From positions 1 through 40,869 of the forward strand of contig JACZXH010000033.1 in the NCBI GenBank assembly GCA_022571715.1: a stretch of 40,869 nucleotides of DNA. Direction: 5' to 3'. Made by a program: the position numbers and the translations under genes. The DNA is from Bacteroidota bacterium (GTDB taxonomy: Bacteria; Bacteroidota; Bacteroidia; Cytophagales; Cyclobacteriaceae). The notes below the pieces were generated by a model, which saw only the letters and a program-made list of their open reading frames with translations, was not told the DNA's origin and made no database searches. This document shows positions 24,518-33,783 of this stretch, in pieces. Every line of letters begins with the position of its first letter. Within the stretch, counting starts at the first letter, position 1.

Positions 24518-27500
24518 TTACCTGGTTCCTCTCCATACTTCCACCCAGCCATTAAGAGGTTGTCCTTTAATACTAATGGTATAGTAATACACACCGTCCG
24601 CCAGCCCTTCGGCCATCCATTCGTTGTTGTAGTTGGCTGATTCAAACACTTTTTTGCCCCAACGGTTTACAATCAAAACAGAAGTAGGAAAATCCTCCGG
24701 CATATTCCTTATAAAAAAGAAATCATTGTGACCGTCTTTATTAGGAGTAAATACATTTGGTATAAACAAGCTGTCATCCAACGGTACTTCCGGATCCTCC
24801 CCCTCAACCAATACTGACTCTTCGCAACCATTAGAATCCCTTAAATCAATCTGATAAATTCCCGCAAATAATATTTCAATATTGATCTCAAATTTTCCAA
24901 TTTCCGGAACAAAAGGTATCTCAGTCCAATCCATAAAAAATGTTTGTCCAGGGAAACTGGATGTAGATTGAATCAGTTCTGCCCTTATTTCAAATCCAGG
25001 TGTTCCTCCTCCAACATCTGAAATTAAAATACTTCCGGTAGGAAGATCAGGAAACGATTCCAGTATCTCTTTTACCATATATAAAAGTGGGTCTGGTTCG
25101 GCAACTTCAAACGGGCTGCTCTTAAAAGGGCATGAGTCATTCCCGTCGTCACGTACCCATATCACAAATATACCGGAAGTAAGCTGAATCATATTATTTA
25201 CAAGCGTCTGCCAAGAAGCACCTTCATCTACCGAGTATTCGTAGGGTGCTGTTCCTCCTGTAACCGTCAGAACAATATCGGCGTTTTCACCGTTGCAATT
25301 TATAACTGATGAATTATTGAATGTTACATCTACTGTACTTAGTTTTTGCTGTAATACGACCTCTCCCTGGTCATCACAATTCTTGTTATCATTTATAACA
25401 TACTTGTAGGTACCTGCAAATAATGAGTCAAAGAAATTCCCGCTTTGTAACAGGTTGAAAACCGTATCGGTGCCAACAAGCTGGTATATCCGGTATTGAA
25501 CAGGTTGAATTTCATTTCCATCAAGGTTAAATGTTAAAGAGCCGTCGCCGTTTATGCAGGTTGAAGGTTGTTGCACAATATTTGAAGTAAAACATGTGCC
25601 CTGGCAGCTAATTACAGTAACTGATGTTTCAATCGCATCACTTCGGCCACATCCTGTATTCTGGGAAGCATAAAAGAAAGTTGTGCCTTCTATATCCGTA
25701 TCAAGTTGGCTGGAGCTAGGTGTAAAAAAATTACCAACTCCAATGGTATCGGTTTTGGCCATATTACTGTGCCACATAATATTCGTCCCGATAGATTCGA
25801 AGGTAGGTCTCGGATCATTCCGGCACAAATCAGAAACGGGGACAACTATTGGTACAGGACTTGAATTTAAAACATTCACCACCACAATAGCAGCATCGCT
25901 TGGACCACAACCAGGATCCTGGGTTGTAAAAAAAGATGTGGCACCGGGTACCGAGGTATCCAACTCTGTTGATGTAGGTACATATGTACTCCCGGTACCA
26001 ACCTGGTTTGCCAGCAGCAAATCACTGTACCATACAATACTGGTTCCTGTGGCTGTCAATGTGGGTGCCGGATCATTAATGCATATTTCTACAGGAGTTA
26101 CAACAAACGGAGGGGGAGATACATTTTCCACATCAATTGATACTGTTGCCGAGGTATCTGTGCAAATTGTCAGGCCTGTAAATGAATAGGTGAATTTATA
26201 TGTTCCTAATCCAGCTGCCGATGGGTCAAACAGGCTTCCTACAAGCGCTCCGGAGTTATCATCGTCGATCCAGGTACCACCTGTATCTGGTGTACCACCT
26301 AATACCAAAAACAAATCCAGTGAAGTAGTGAGCACGCAGGCGCCTGAATTAGCATCAGCACCCGGATCCGGCTGGTTTTCAACTGTTACCGTTACAGTAG
26401 ACATATCATCCGTGCATCCTGGAAAGGTTACCAGATAGGTAAAATTATAGGTTCCGGCGCCGGTAGCTGACGGATCAAATGTCGACCCGTTTAAGGCGCC
26501 TGAATTATCATCGTCGCTCCATGTTCCACCAACTGTTGGTGTTCCCCCCAACTGGCTAAACAGGTCCACATTAGTTTGTGTATTGCAGGCGTCAGTAGCA
26601 GCATCCTGCCCTGCATCAGGTAATGGATTTACGTTTATAACTATACCAGAAGAAGGTCCTTCGCTGCAGCCAGGAATAGTTTGTGTTACAAAAAAACTGG
26701 TTGATCCCGGTACTGAAGTATCCAGTTCGGTTGAAGATGGTGTATAAAATTCTCCACTACCTGCTACCGTTGTTAACCCTGGATCAAGGTACCACGTTAC
26801 GGTCTGGCCGGAAAAATTATCAATAGTTAATGCAGGTTGTGCATCACCCTGACAGATAATCTGTGGCGTTGTGACAACAGGTGCAGGAGTAGTATTAAAC
26901 ACATTTACATTTATCGAAGTGCTTACATCGCATGCAAGGGTGGTGGTGTAGGTTATGCCTACTGATTCAATAGCTTCATTTGACCACGTTACAATGATAG
27001 CGTCTGTACCCTGGCCCGAGTCAATAGTACCTCCACCGGACACGGTCCATACATAATTAGACTGGCCTGCAGGAGCCTGATAGCTACCAGTGCTACTTGA
27101 TGCCAGGCAAATCAAATTATCTCCGTTAATGCTTGCTGACACCACTGTTAACAAAGCAGATGCAGATGTCACCGATGGGCAATTTGTGCTTCCAACAACA
27201 GCACGGTATAGAAATCCATTCGAAGTGGCCGGTACGGTTACAAGATTCAAAGTGGAAGTTGTCTGTCCTCCTACGTTGACAAATCCTCCCCCATTATCCT
27301 CCTGCCATTGATAGGTCAGATTATCCCCTGTCGCCGTTACCGTGAAAGTCACATTATCCCCTTCACATATCGCTTGATTAACAGGATCTACCGTTACTAC
27401 AGGAGCCGCATCAACGGTCAGGTTTACAGTGCTGGATGTTACCGATGGACAATTAGGGCCACTGACATTCACCCGGTAATCAAATCCATTCATACCCAGC

Positions 27501-29575
27501 AACAGGCCTGTCAAATTTAATGTTGCTCCTGTTTCCCCTGCCATTGGAGTAAAACCACTACCATTATCTTCCTCCCATTGATATGTTATTCCTGACCCTG
27601 TCGCTGCAACACTAAAACTGGCATTACCTCCTTCACAACCCGACTGGTCTACTGGTTGTAAGGTAACTAACGGGGATGCATCAACACTCACATTAAGGAC
27701 TACTGGTGTAATAGCCGTACACCCATTGCTATCTTCATAATTTACGTTCACTGTCTGCGCGCCAGCAGCGGTCCACGTTACCGTTACCGTGTTGTCTGCC
27801 GCCCCACCACCTGAGGTTACTACCCCACTCCCTGACACCATCCATATATAATTGATCTGACCTGCTTCGGTCATATACACATTGCCTGTTGTTCCTTCAC
27901 ATAGGCTGTTTGGCCCCCCAAGAGTCGGCACCGGAAGGCTGTTGACCGTAACATTGTAAACTGTTGCCGTTGATGCCGTACAGCCGTTACCGTCTTCGTA
28001 ATTTACACTCACCGTCTGTGCACCCGCCGTTGTCCACGCTACCGTTACTGTGTTATCTGCCACCCCTCCGCCCGATGTAACCGTACCACCGGCTGATAAC
28101 AGCCAAATGTAGTTTGTCTGACCCGGATCCGTAGTATATATATTGCCGGTCGAACTCTCACATACATCATTGGAACCTGCCAATGTAGGAACAGGCAGAT
28201 TATTGACCGTTACATTATACACCGTAGGCGATGTGGCCGTGCAGCCATTACTGTCTTCATAATTTACACTCACTGTCTTGGCTCCGATCAAAGTCCAGGT
28301 TACAGTTACCGTATTATCTGCAGCTCCTCCACCCGAGGTGATCGTGCCACCTGCCGATACAGTCCATACGTAATTAGCCTGACCTCCTTCGGTGCCGTAT
28401 ATGTTGCCCGTCAGTCCAAGACAAGCCTGGCTTGGCCCAGAAATTGTAGGAACAGGTAGATTCTGCACTGTAATATTATAAATAGTGGGTATTACACCAG
28501 TACATAAATTGCTGTCAGTGTAATTTGCACTTACTGTCTGCGCACCAGCTGTGGTCCACGTTACCGTTACCATATTGTCTGCCGCACCACCACCTGAAGT
28601 GATGGTACCGCCTACTGATACAGACCAAACATAATTGGTCTGTCCTGACTCGGTAGAATATACATTGCCTGTAGAACCAATACATGGATTCACCGAACCA
28701 GTAACCGTAGGTGTAGGCAGGTTGTTAACCGTAACGTTATAAACCGTTGGTGAAGTAGCAATACAATTGTTGGCATCGGTATAATTAACAGTCACTGCTT
28801 GTGCTCCAGCTGTGTTCCATGTCACTGTTGCAGTATTGTCTGCGACTCCTCCTCCTGATGTTATAGTACCACCAGCTGATACAGCCCAAATGTAATTAGA
28901 CTGACCCGGATCGGTAGTGTATACATGACCACTAGAGCCTTCACACACATTATTTGTACCCGCCAATGCGGGGTTTGCTGCAGGATTTACATTGTAATCA
29001 AATGACTCAGTGACTGAACAAGAGAATAAGTCATACTGAACATTAATGGTTATCAGCCCCAATAAGCCACTTGGATCGAAGAAATTACCAGTTACTCCTG
29101 AACCAGAAAAAGTAAATGTTCCTCCTGCGGGAACTGCACTAACTCTTAAAGATATATTATCGTCCGGCGAATCATTTTCGCATATATCAACCGGTACACC
29201 AGGTACCGTTACCACAGGTTGGCTGATAGTTAATATGATGGTTTCAGCGTCAATGTCAAGATTCTGATCAATGGCGGTGATGGCATAGGCCCCTTCTTCT
29301 AATGGTGCATGAGTTACATCGGGAAGAAAAAAAACCGATTGGCCAATGGTACCTACGATAGATTCATTATACAATGGGTTTGTAATTCCATTGATAATAA
29401 CCGTATATGGGTCAACCCCACCACTAACCGTAACGGTAACTTGTCCACCCGTTGGATCTATACAGGTGGGTTGCTGCGTAACTGCTACACTGACAGTTAA
29501 CTGCGAAAAACCCGTAGTTAATACTCCTCCAGTAAGAAGCAATGTTAATAATATAGTTCCTGAATATAATCTCAT
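24518..29575 (-). CDS. Giant T9SS-secreted adhesin-like protein with PKD/Ig-like repeats
   Basis: A 1685-residue secreted surface protein. It has a signal peptide (about 1-24, ending GFSQ), an SprB-like segment (about 26-120), five tandem 87-residue PKD-like repeats (about 202-636, each with CEGSTGNVY, GQTNYIWxVS and DNTVTVTW), two Ig-like domains (637-805), another PKD-like unit, three Gly/Thr-rich SFFxTQ...GC units and two LGGTP..GGTW.DDDNSG units. It ends with SprB-like sequence and a gliding-motility type B domain (NVFTPNKDGHNDFFFI, VNRWGKKVFE, GVYYYTIS). That C-terminal domain predicts export by T9SS and surface attachment. Adhesion is inferred; no enzyme domain was seen. It lies 17 bases after a small secreted protein gene. 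Confidence 0.93.
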   Translation of the reverse strand: MRLYSGTILLTLLLTGGVLTTGFSQLTVSVAVTQQPTCIDPTGGQVTVTVSGGVDPYTVIINGITNPLYNESIVGTIGQSVFFLPDVTHAPLEEGAYAITAIDQNLDIDAETIILTISQPVVTVPGVPVDICENDSPDDNISLRVSAVPAGGTFTFSGSGVTGNFFDPSGLLGLITINVQYDLFSCSVTESFDYNVNPAANPALAGTNNVCEGSSGHVYTTDPGQSNYIWAVSAGGTITSGGGVADNTATVTWNTAGAQAVTVNYTDANNCIATSPTVYNVTVNNLPTPTVTGSVNPCIGSTGNVYSTESGQTNYVWSVSVGGTITSGGGAADNMVTVTWTTAGAQTVSANYTDSNLCTGVIPTIYNITVQNLPVPTISGPSQACLGLTGNIYGTEGGQANYVWTVSAGGTITSGGGAADNTVTVTWTLIGAKTVSVNYEDSNGCTATSPTVYNVTVNNLPVPTLAGSNDVCESSTGNIYTTDPGQTNYIWLLSAGGTVTSGGGVADNTVTVAWTTAGAQTVSVNYEDGNGCTASTATVYNVTVNSLPVPTLGGPNSLCEGTTGNVYMTEAGQINYIWMVSGSGVVTSGGGAADNTVTVTWTAAGAQTVNVNYEDSNGCTAITPVVLNVSVDASPLVTLQPVDQSGCEGGNASFSVAATGSGITYQWEEDNGSGFTPMAGETGATLNLTGLLLGMNGFDYRVNVSGPNCPSVTSSTVNLTVDAAPVVTVDPVNQAICEGDNVTFTVTATGDNLTYQWQEDNGGGFVNVGGQTTSTLNLVTVPATSNGFLYRAVVGSTNCPSVTSASALLTVVSASINGDNLICLASSSTGSYQAPAGQSNYVWTVSGGGTIDSGQGTDAIIVTWSNEAIESVGITYTTTLACDVSTSINVNVFNTTPAPVVTTPQIICQGDAQPALTIDNFSGQTVTWYLDPGLTTVAGSGEFYTPSSTELDTSVPGSTSFFVTQTIPGCSEGPSSGIVINVNPLPDAGQDAATDACNTQTNVDLFSQLGGTPTVGGTWSDDDNSGALNGSTFDPSATGAGTYNFTYLVTFPGCTDDMSTVTVTVENQPDPGADANSGACVLTTSLDLFLVLGGTPDTGGTWIDDDNSGALVGSLFDPSAAGLGTYKFTYSFTGLTICTDTSATVSIDVENVSPPPFVVTPVEICINDPAPTLTATGTSIVWYSDLLLANQVGTGSTYVPTSTELDTSVPGATSFFTTQDPGCGPSDAAIVVVNVLNSSPVPIVVPVSDLCRNDPRPTFESIGTNIMWHSNMAKTDTIGVGNFFTPSSSQLDTDIEGTTFFYASQNTGCGRSDAIETSVTVISCQGTCFTSNIVQQPSTCINGDGSLTFNLDGNEIQPVQYRIYQLVGTDTVFNLLQSGNFFDSLFAGTYKYVINDNKNCDDQGEVVLQQKLSTVDVTFNNSSVINCNGENADIVLTVTGGTAPYEYSVDEGASWQTLVNNMIQLTSGIFVIWVRDDGNDSCPFKSSPFEVAEPDPLLYMVKEILESFPDLPTGSILISDVGGGTPGFEIRAELIQSTSSFPGQTFFMDWTEIPFVPEIGKFEINIEILFAGIYQIDLRDSNGCEESVLVEGEDPEVPLDDSLFIPNVFTPNKDGHNDFFFIRNMPEDFPTSVLIVNRWGKKVFESANYNNEWMAEGLADGVYYYTISIKGQPLNGWVEVWRGTR
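27670..28972 (-). repeat. Five tandem 261-base repeats inside the adhesin gene
   Basis: The cysteines that begin each repeat (residues 211, 298, 385, 472 and 559) are exactly 87 residues apart, so the DNA period is 261 bases with no indels across five copies. Nucleotide divergence among copies is modest, so recent expansion or gene conversion is likely. Confidence 0.9.
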
Positions 29576-29592
29576 AAATAGAATCGCGTCTA

Positions 29593-30108
29593 TTATTCCA
29601 CACTGAATTTATTAATTTCAGAGCAGACGTTTCCATCCGTAACGATTGTAATATAATTACCACTCATTGCATTTATCATACTCCGGGATATTGTTTTTAA
29701 CCGTCCTCCAGCATTTATCCACATTACAGAAAATGGTTGTTGACCCCCGCCTGAAATCCGTAACTCCACATCCGTATACACTCCGTGGTATGTTTGGTCT
29801 ATCTCTAAACTAAATGATGAATAATTATCCACGATTAAAGAGACCTTTGATATCCATCCCAATTTATCTGTAACATTTGCATTATATTTCCCTGCAGAAA
29901 GCGCAATTCTTTGAATATATGGCACGCCTTCATTCCAATATATAACGCAGGGTGGTACACCGTTTTTAATCAATAATTTGATTAATCCATTGTTTTTTAC
30001 TTTACAGGAAGGCGTTATTTCTGCTGATATCGAAAAATTCTCCCAATTTTGACTGATAGAAATGCCAACAGATGAAATAAAACAGAATGAAAATAAAAAT
30101 ATATTCAA
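29593..30108 (-). CDS. Small secreted SprB-repeat-like hypothetical protein
   Basis: A 171-residue protein with a signal peptide (about 1-20, ending ISISQ). The body repeats the pattern of SprB-type units: SCKVKNNGLIKLLIKNGVPPC, here by parts NNGLIKLLIKNG and PPCVIYWNEG, and ELRISGGGQQPFSVMWINAG, with GNYITIVTDGNVCSE near the end. No T9SS sorting domain is present at the C-terminus. It precedes the adhesin gene by 17 bases on the same strand and is probably co-expressed. A role as a partner of the adhesin is inference. Confidence 0.7.
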   Translation of the reverse strand: MNIFLFSFCFISSVGISISQNWENFSISAEITPSCKVKNNGLIKLLIKNGVPPCVIYWNEGVPYIQRIALSAGKYNANVTDKLGWISKVSLIVDNYSSFSLEIDQTYHGVYTDVELRISGGGQQPFSVMWINAGGRLKTISRSMINAMSGNYITIVTDGNVCSEINKFSVE

Positions 30109-30300
30109 AACTGAAATTTAATATGCTTTACGGCGGGGAAAAATAATATAAAATATCCTTTGCCCGAATATATATTACATTTTTTTACTAAATGTAACTT
30201 GTATTTTCGTTTTTTTGCATTAAAAATGGAATTCGCTTAATTTTTGTAATTTTAGTACACTTTTTAAAACATCATTTAGCACTAAATTTTAACGATAATT

Positions 30301-32562
30301 ATGGTATTTGACATTGAATTTATAAAAGCAGTTTACGACCGCCTCCCCGGCAAGATAGAAGCCGCAAGAAATGCAGTAAGCAAACCGCTTACACTAATCG
30401 AAAAAAATCTATATACACACTTGTTTGAAGGAAAAGCTACGCAATCCTTTGAAAGAGGCAACTCTTATGTTGATTTTGCTCCGGACCGGGTAGCAATGCA
30501 AGATGCTACAGCTCAAATGGCATTACTGCAATTCATGATGGCCGGAAAGAAAAAGGCTGCCGTACCGTCAACCGTCCATTGTGATCATCTGATCCAGGCC
30601 AAGAGCGGTGCTATCGAAGACCTGAAAACAGCAAAAACAGCGAATGCAGAGGTATTTGACTTTCTTGAAGCGGTTTCATCCAAATACGGAATTGGTTTTT
30701 GGAAACCTGGCGCAGGTATTATTCACCAGGTTATTCTGGAAAATTATGCTTTTCCGGGAGGAATGATGATCGGAACCGATTCGCATACCGTTAATGCCGG
30801 TGGCCTTGGAATGATTGCCATTGGCGTTGGGGGGGCAGATGCCGTAGATGTGATGGCAGGAATGCCCTGGGAATTGAAATTCCCTAAATTTATTGGCATA
30901 AAGTTAACAGGGAAATTAAGCGGTTGGACAAGCGCCAAAGATGTGATATTAAAAGTTGCGGGCATTCTCACCGTAAAGGGAGGTACAGACTGCATCGTTG
31001 AATATTTTGGCGAAGGTGCAGAAAGTATCTCATGTACGGGTAAAGGCACCATTTGTAATATGGGCGCTGAAATTGGGGCCACCACATCCATTTTCGGGTA
31101 TGATGCTTCCATGGCTGCATACCTGTCTGGTACCGAGCGTGAAGAAGTTGCCGTTCTTGCTGACCAGGTAAAAGAACATCTTACAGGCGATCCGGAAGTT
31201 TATGCTAATCCAGAAAAATATTTCGATGAGCTCTTTGAAATAAATCTTTCTGAGCTTGAACCGCATATAAACGGCCCGTTTACACCTGACAGGGCTACTC
31301 CAATATCGGAATTCGCCAATGAAGTCAGGAAAAACGACTGGCCTGAAAAACTGGAAGTGGGGCTAATTGGATCATGTACAAACTCATCATATGAAGATAT
31401 TACACGTGCCGCATCGATTGCACAGCAGGCTATCGATAAAAATCTCAAAGCAAAATCTGAGTATACAATTACACCGGGATCAGAAATGGTACGGTTTACT
31501 GTTGAAAGGGATGGATACCTGGATATATTTAAAAAAATGGGAGGCGTAGTGCTTGCAAATGCTTGTGGCCCTTGTATCGGTCAATGGGCAAGACATACCA
31601 ACGACCCGAACAGAAAAAATTCCATAATCACTTCTTTCAACCGCAATTTTGCCAAAAGAAATGACGGAAATCCAAATACCCACTCGTTTGTGGCCTCTCC
31701 CGAAATTGTAACCGCAATGGCGATAGCGGGTGATCTGACATTCAATCCATTAACAGATAGCCTGGTAAATGAATCCGGAGAAAATGTGAAACTTGAAGAG
31801 CCATCCGGAATTGACTTTCCTGTAAAAGGATTTGCTGTTGAAGACAACGGTTATCTTGCCGCGATTGAAAATGGTGATTCCATAGAGATCATTGTGGATC
31901 CGGATTCGAAGCGTCTGCAGTTGTTAACTCCTTTTGAGCCCTGGAACAACGAAAATATAACAGGAATGAAGCTGCTGATAAAAGCTAAAGGCAAATGTAC
32001 AACCGACCATATTTCAATGGCCGGACCTTGGTTGCGATATCGTGGACATCTGGATAATATCTCCGAAAACCTGCTTACTGGAGCCCTTAATTATTTTAAT
32101 GAAGAATCGGATTCGGTAAAAAATGCACTTACAGGTGAATATGGCTCAGTGCCTGGCACAGCCAGGGCATTAAAGGCGGCAGGAATACCTACCATAGTGG
32201 TAGGCGATCATAACTACGGCGAAGGATCTTCGCGTGAGCATGCAGCCATGGAACCGCGACATCTTGGTGTACGAGTCGTATTGGTAAAATCATTCGCCCG
32301 AATTCACGAAACTAACCTGAAAAAACAGGGAATGCTGGCGCTTACTTTTACTAATGAAAACGACTTTGACAAAATTCTGGAGGATGATACAATTGACACA
32401 CTGGACCTTACCGGATTCGCGCCCGGAAAGCCTGTTACCCTGCTTTTGAAGCATGCTGATGGATCTTCCGATCAGATAGTTACAAATCACACGTACAATA
32501 ATAATCAGATCGAATGGTTCAGAGCCGGTTCTGCACTGAACCTTATACGGAGAAATCAATAA
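30301..32562 (+). CDS. acn: Aconitate hydratase
   Basis: Aconitase interconverts citrate and isocitrate in the TCA cycle using a [4Fe-4S] cluster. The 753-residue protein matches mitochondrial-type aconitase in length and layout. The cluster cysteines are Cys359 ([10 protein letters not shown]), Cys422 and Cys425 (ACGPCIGQW), within one residue of the positions in the pig heart enzyme. [11 protein letters not shown] (about 161-171) and the domain 4 motif [17 protein letters not shown] are intact. The cluster makes the enzyme iron-dependent, fitting the neighbouring iron locus, though they are not in one operon. The start follows an AT-rich leader without a clear ribosome-binding site, as usual in this phylum. 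Confidence 0.96.
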   Translation: MVFDIEFIKAVYDRLPGKIEAARNAVSKPLTLIEKNLYTHLFEGKATQSFERGNSYVDFAPDRVAMQDATAQMALLQFMMAGKKKAAVPSTVHCDHLIQAKSGAIEDLKTAKTANAEVFDFLEAVSSKYGIGFWKPGAGIIHQVILENYAFPGGMMIGTDSHTVNAGGLGMIAIGVGGADAVDVMAGMPWELKFPKFIGIKLTGKLSGWTSAKDVILKVAGILTVKGGTDCIVEYFGEGAESISCTGKGTICNMGAEIGATTSIFGYDASMAAYLSGTEREEVAVLADQVKEHLTGDPEVYANPEKYFDELFEINLSELEPHINGPFTPDRATPISEFANEVRKNDWPEKLEVGLIGSCTNSSYEDITRAASIAQQAIDKNLKAKSEYTITPGSEMVRFTVERDGYLDIFKKMGGVVLANACGPCIGQWARHTNDPNRKNSIITSFNRNFAKRNDGNPNTHSFVASPEIVTAMAIAGDLTFNPLTDSLVNESGENVKLEEPSGIDFPVKGFAVEDNGYLAAIENGDSIEIIVDPDSKRLQLLTPFEPWNNENITGMKLLIKAKGKCTTDHISMAGPWLRYRGHLDNISENLLTGALNYFNEESDSVKNALTGEYGSVPGTARALKAAGIPTIVVGDHNYGEGSSREHAAMEPRHLGVRVVLVKSFARIHETNLKKQGMLALTFTNENDFDKILEDDTIDTLDLTGFAPGKPVTLLLKHADGSSDQIVTNHTYNNNQIEWFRAGSALNLIRRNQ

Positions 32563-32586
32563 ATAAGCAAAAATTAAATTATTTCG

Positions 32587-32605
32587 GATAATTAGGGGAA
32601 TTATC
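32587..32605. other. Perfect inverted repeat GATAATT-AGGGG-AATTATC
   Basis: A 7-base stem with a 5-base loop lies 24 bases past the aconitase stop and before the convergent AraC gene. A T-run occurs only about 20 bases later, so it is a weak terminator candidate; the dyad could also be a protein-binding site. Confidence 0.4.
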
Positions 32606-32711
32606 TAATGTGTAAATGCATTTCGTTTTTTTATGTAGTTTCTAATGTAAGTACGATGAAATAATCTGAAATTGTGAATTCCATATATCAGCTCATTGAA
32701 TCCAAACAAGG

Positions 32712-33635
32712 CTAAACTGTGTGTTTCAGTTGTTTTTTTGGCGTGATCCCGAATTTTTTCTTGTATGCGGCTATAAAATGACTCGGATTGGCATATCCAA
32801 TGCGGTGCGCTATTTCCTTAATATTCATACCCTTTATTTCAAGCAACTGACGTGCTTTCTGCATCCGGTATTCCGACAGATACGCATGCACCGAGGTACC
32901 ATACATACTTTTAAATCCGATTTTCAACTTATATTCATTGGTACCTACCGCCCTGGCAAGGTCACGAATGGAGGGTGGTTGCTGAAGATCGCCGACAACA
33001 ATGTCTCTAGAAGCTTTTATTTTTTCCATCTCGAGATGATCGTTTACAAAAGGACACTGAATTTCAAGTTTACTTTTTACCTCCGTCTTCATTATAAAAT
33101 AACTAATAATCTCCATTACTTTACCCTGTAGGTATAACTTCTGTTGTGCATTTGAAAAAGGATGGTTAAATATCTGATAAAATATCACTGATACTTCCGG
33201 ATGAATCGGCTTATTCGTAAAATATTTTTTCATTTTAAAAGAGGACATAAATATATTCAGTGATTCTCTGTCAGCTCCGAAATCGCTTCCGAAAAGTGAA
33301 TGGAGCTTTCCGATTGATATAGCAAGCACATGCAATGTGCAGTCGGTTTCCGGGTGGATATTAATTTCTGATTGAGCATAAGGATAGGAAAACATCATCA
33401 AACTCCCACAGTTCATCACCTCTATGGCGGCAGGATCCTGCAGTTCGAAATTTATCTTGCAATCATCAGACAGAAAAAATAATATATAGCTTTTATCTAT
33501 TTCAATTTTTATTTCATTACCGGAAGGTATCGAAACAGAAAATGCCTGTGAAGCATCGTCTATCAGTACTTGCTCAACACCTGATATGCCTTCAGGAAAG
33601 ACAACCGGTGCTACATTAGGTTGTTCTATGGTCAC
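32712..33635 (-). CDS. AraC family transcriptional regulator (PchR-like)
   Basis: The 307-residue protein has an N-terminal sensor region (no recognised cofactor motif) and a C-terminal AraC DNA-binding domain of about 90 residues with two helix-turn-helix units: PPSIRDLARAVGTNEYKLKIGFK (near 220-240) and NIKEIAHRIGYANPSHFIAAYKKKFGITPKK (near 270-300), here by parts IRDLARAVGTNEYKLK and EIAHRIGYANPSHF. The YGTSVHAYLSEYRMQKAR stretch resembles PchR-type regulators of siderophore uptake. It is transcribed away from the TonB receptor gene, so it probably controls that operon in response to an iron-related ligand. The ligand is unknown. Confidence 0.88.
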   Translation of the reverse strand: MTIEQPNVAPVVFPEGISGVEQVLIDDASQAFSVSIPSGNEIKIEIDKSYILFFLSDDCKINFELQDPAAIEVMNCGSLMMFSYPYAQSEINIHPETDCTLHVLAISIGKLHSLFGSDFGADRESLNIFMSSFKMKKYFTNKPIHPEVSVIFYQIFNHPFSNAQQKLYLQGKVMEIISYFIMKTEVKSKLEIQCPFVNDHLEMEKIKASRDIVVGDLQQPPSIRDLARAVGTNEYKLKIGFKSMYGTSVHAYLSEYRMQKARQLLEIKGMNIKEIAHRIGYANPSHFIAAYKKKFGITPKKQLKHTV

Positions 33636-33783
33636 AATTTTATGTTTAAAATCTGTGAAGTTACTTGTTTACATTCTATACAACCAAATAATTCAAAGTA
33701 TTGGTTCAGCTAATTTATCCGTTTTTGGATACTTTTTATACGAGTTGCGACATCTTTTTTCTCAATAATTATCAATTTTTGCA

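Noticed and set aside
26190-26438. Plus-strand frames inside the adhesin gene, such as 82 codons here and 168 codons at 25683-26189
   Set aside because: They are antisense shadows of the repeat-rich coding sequence.
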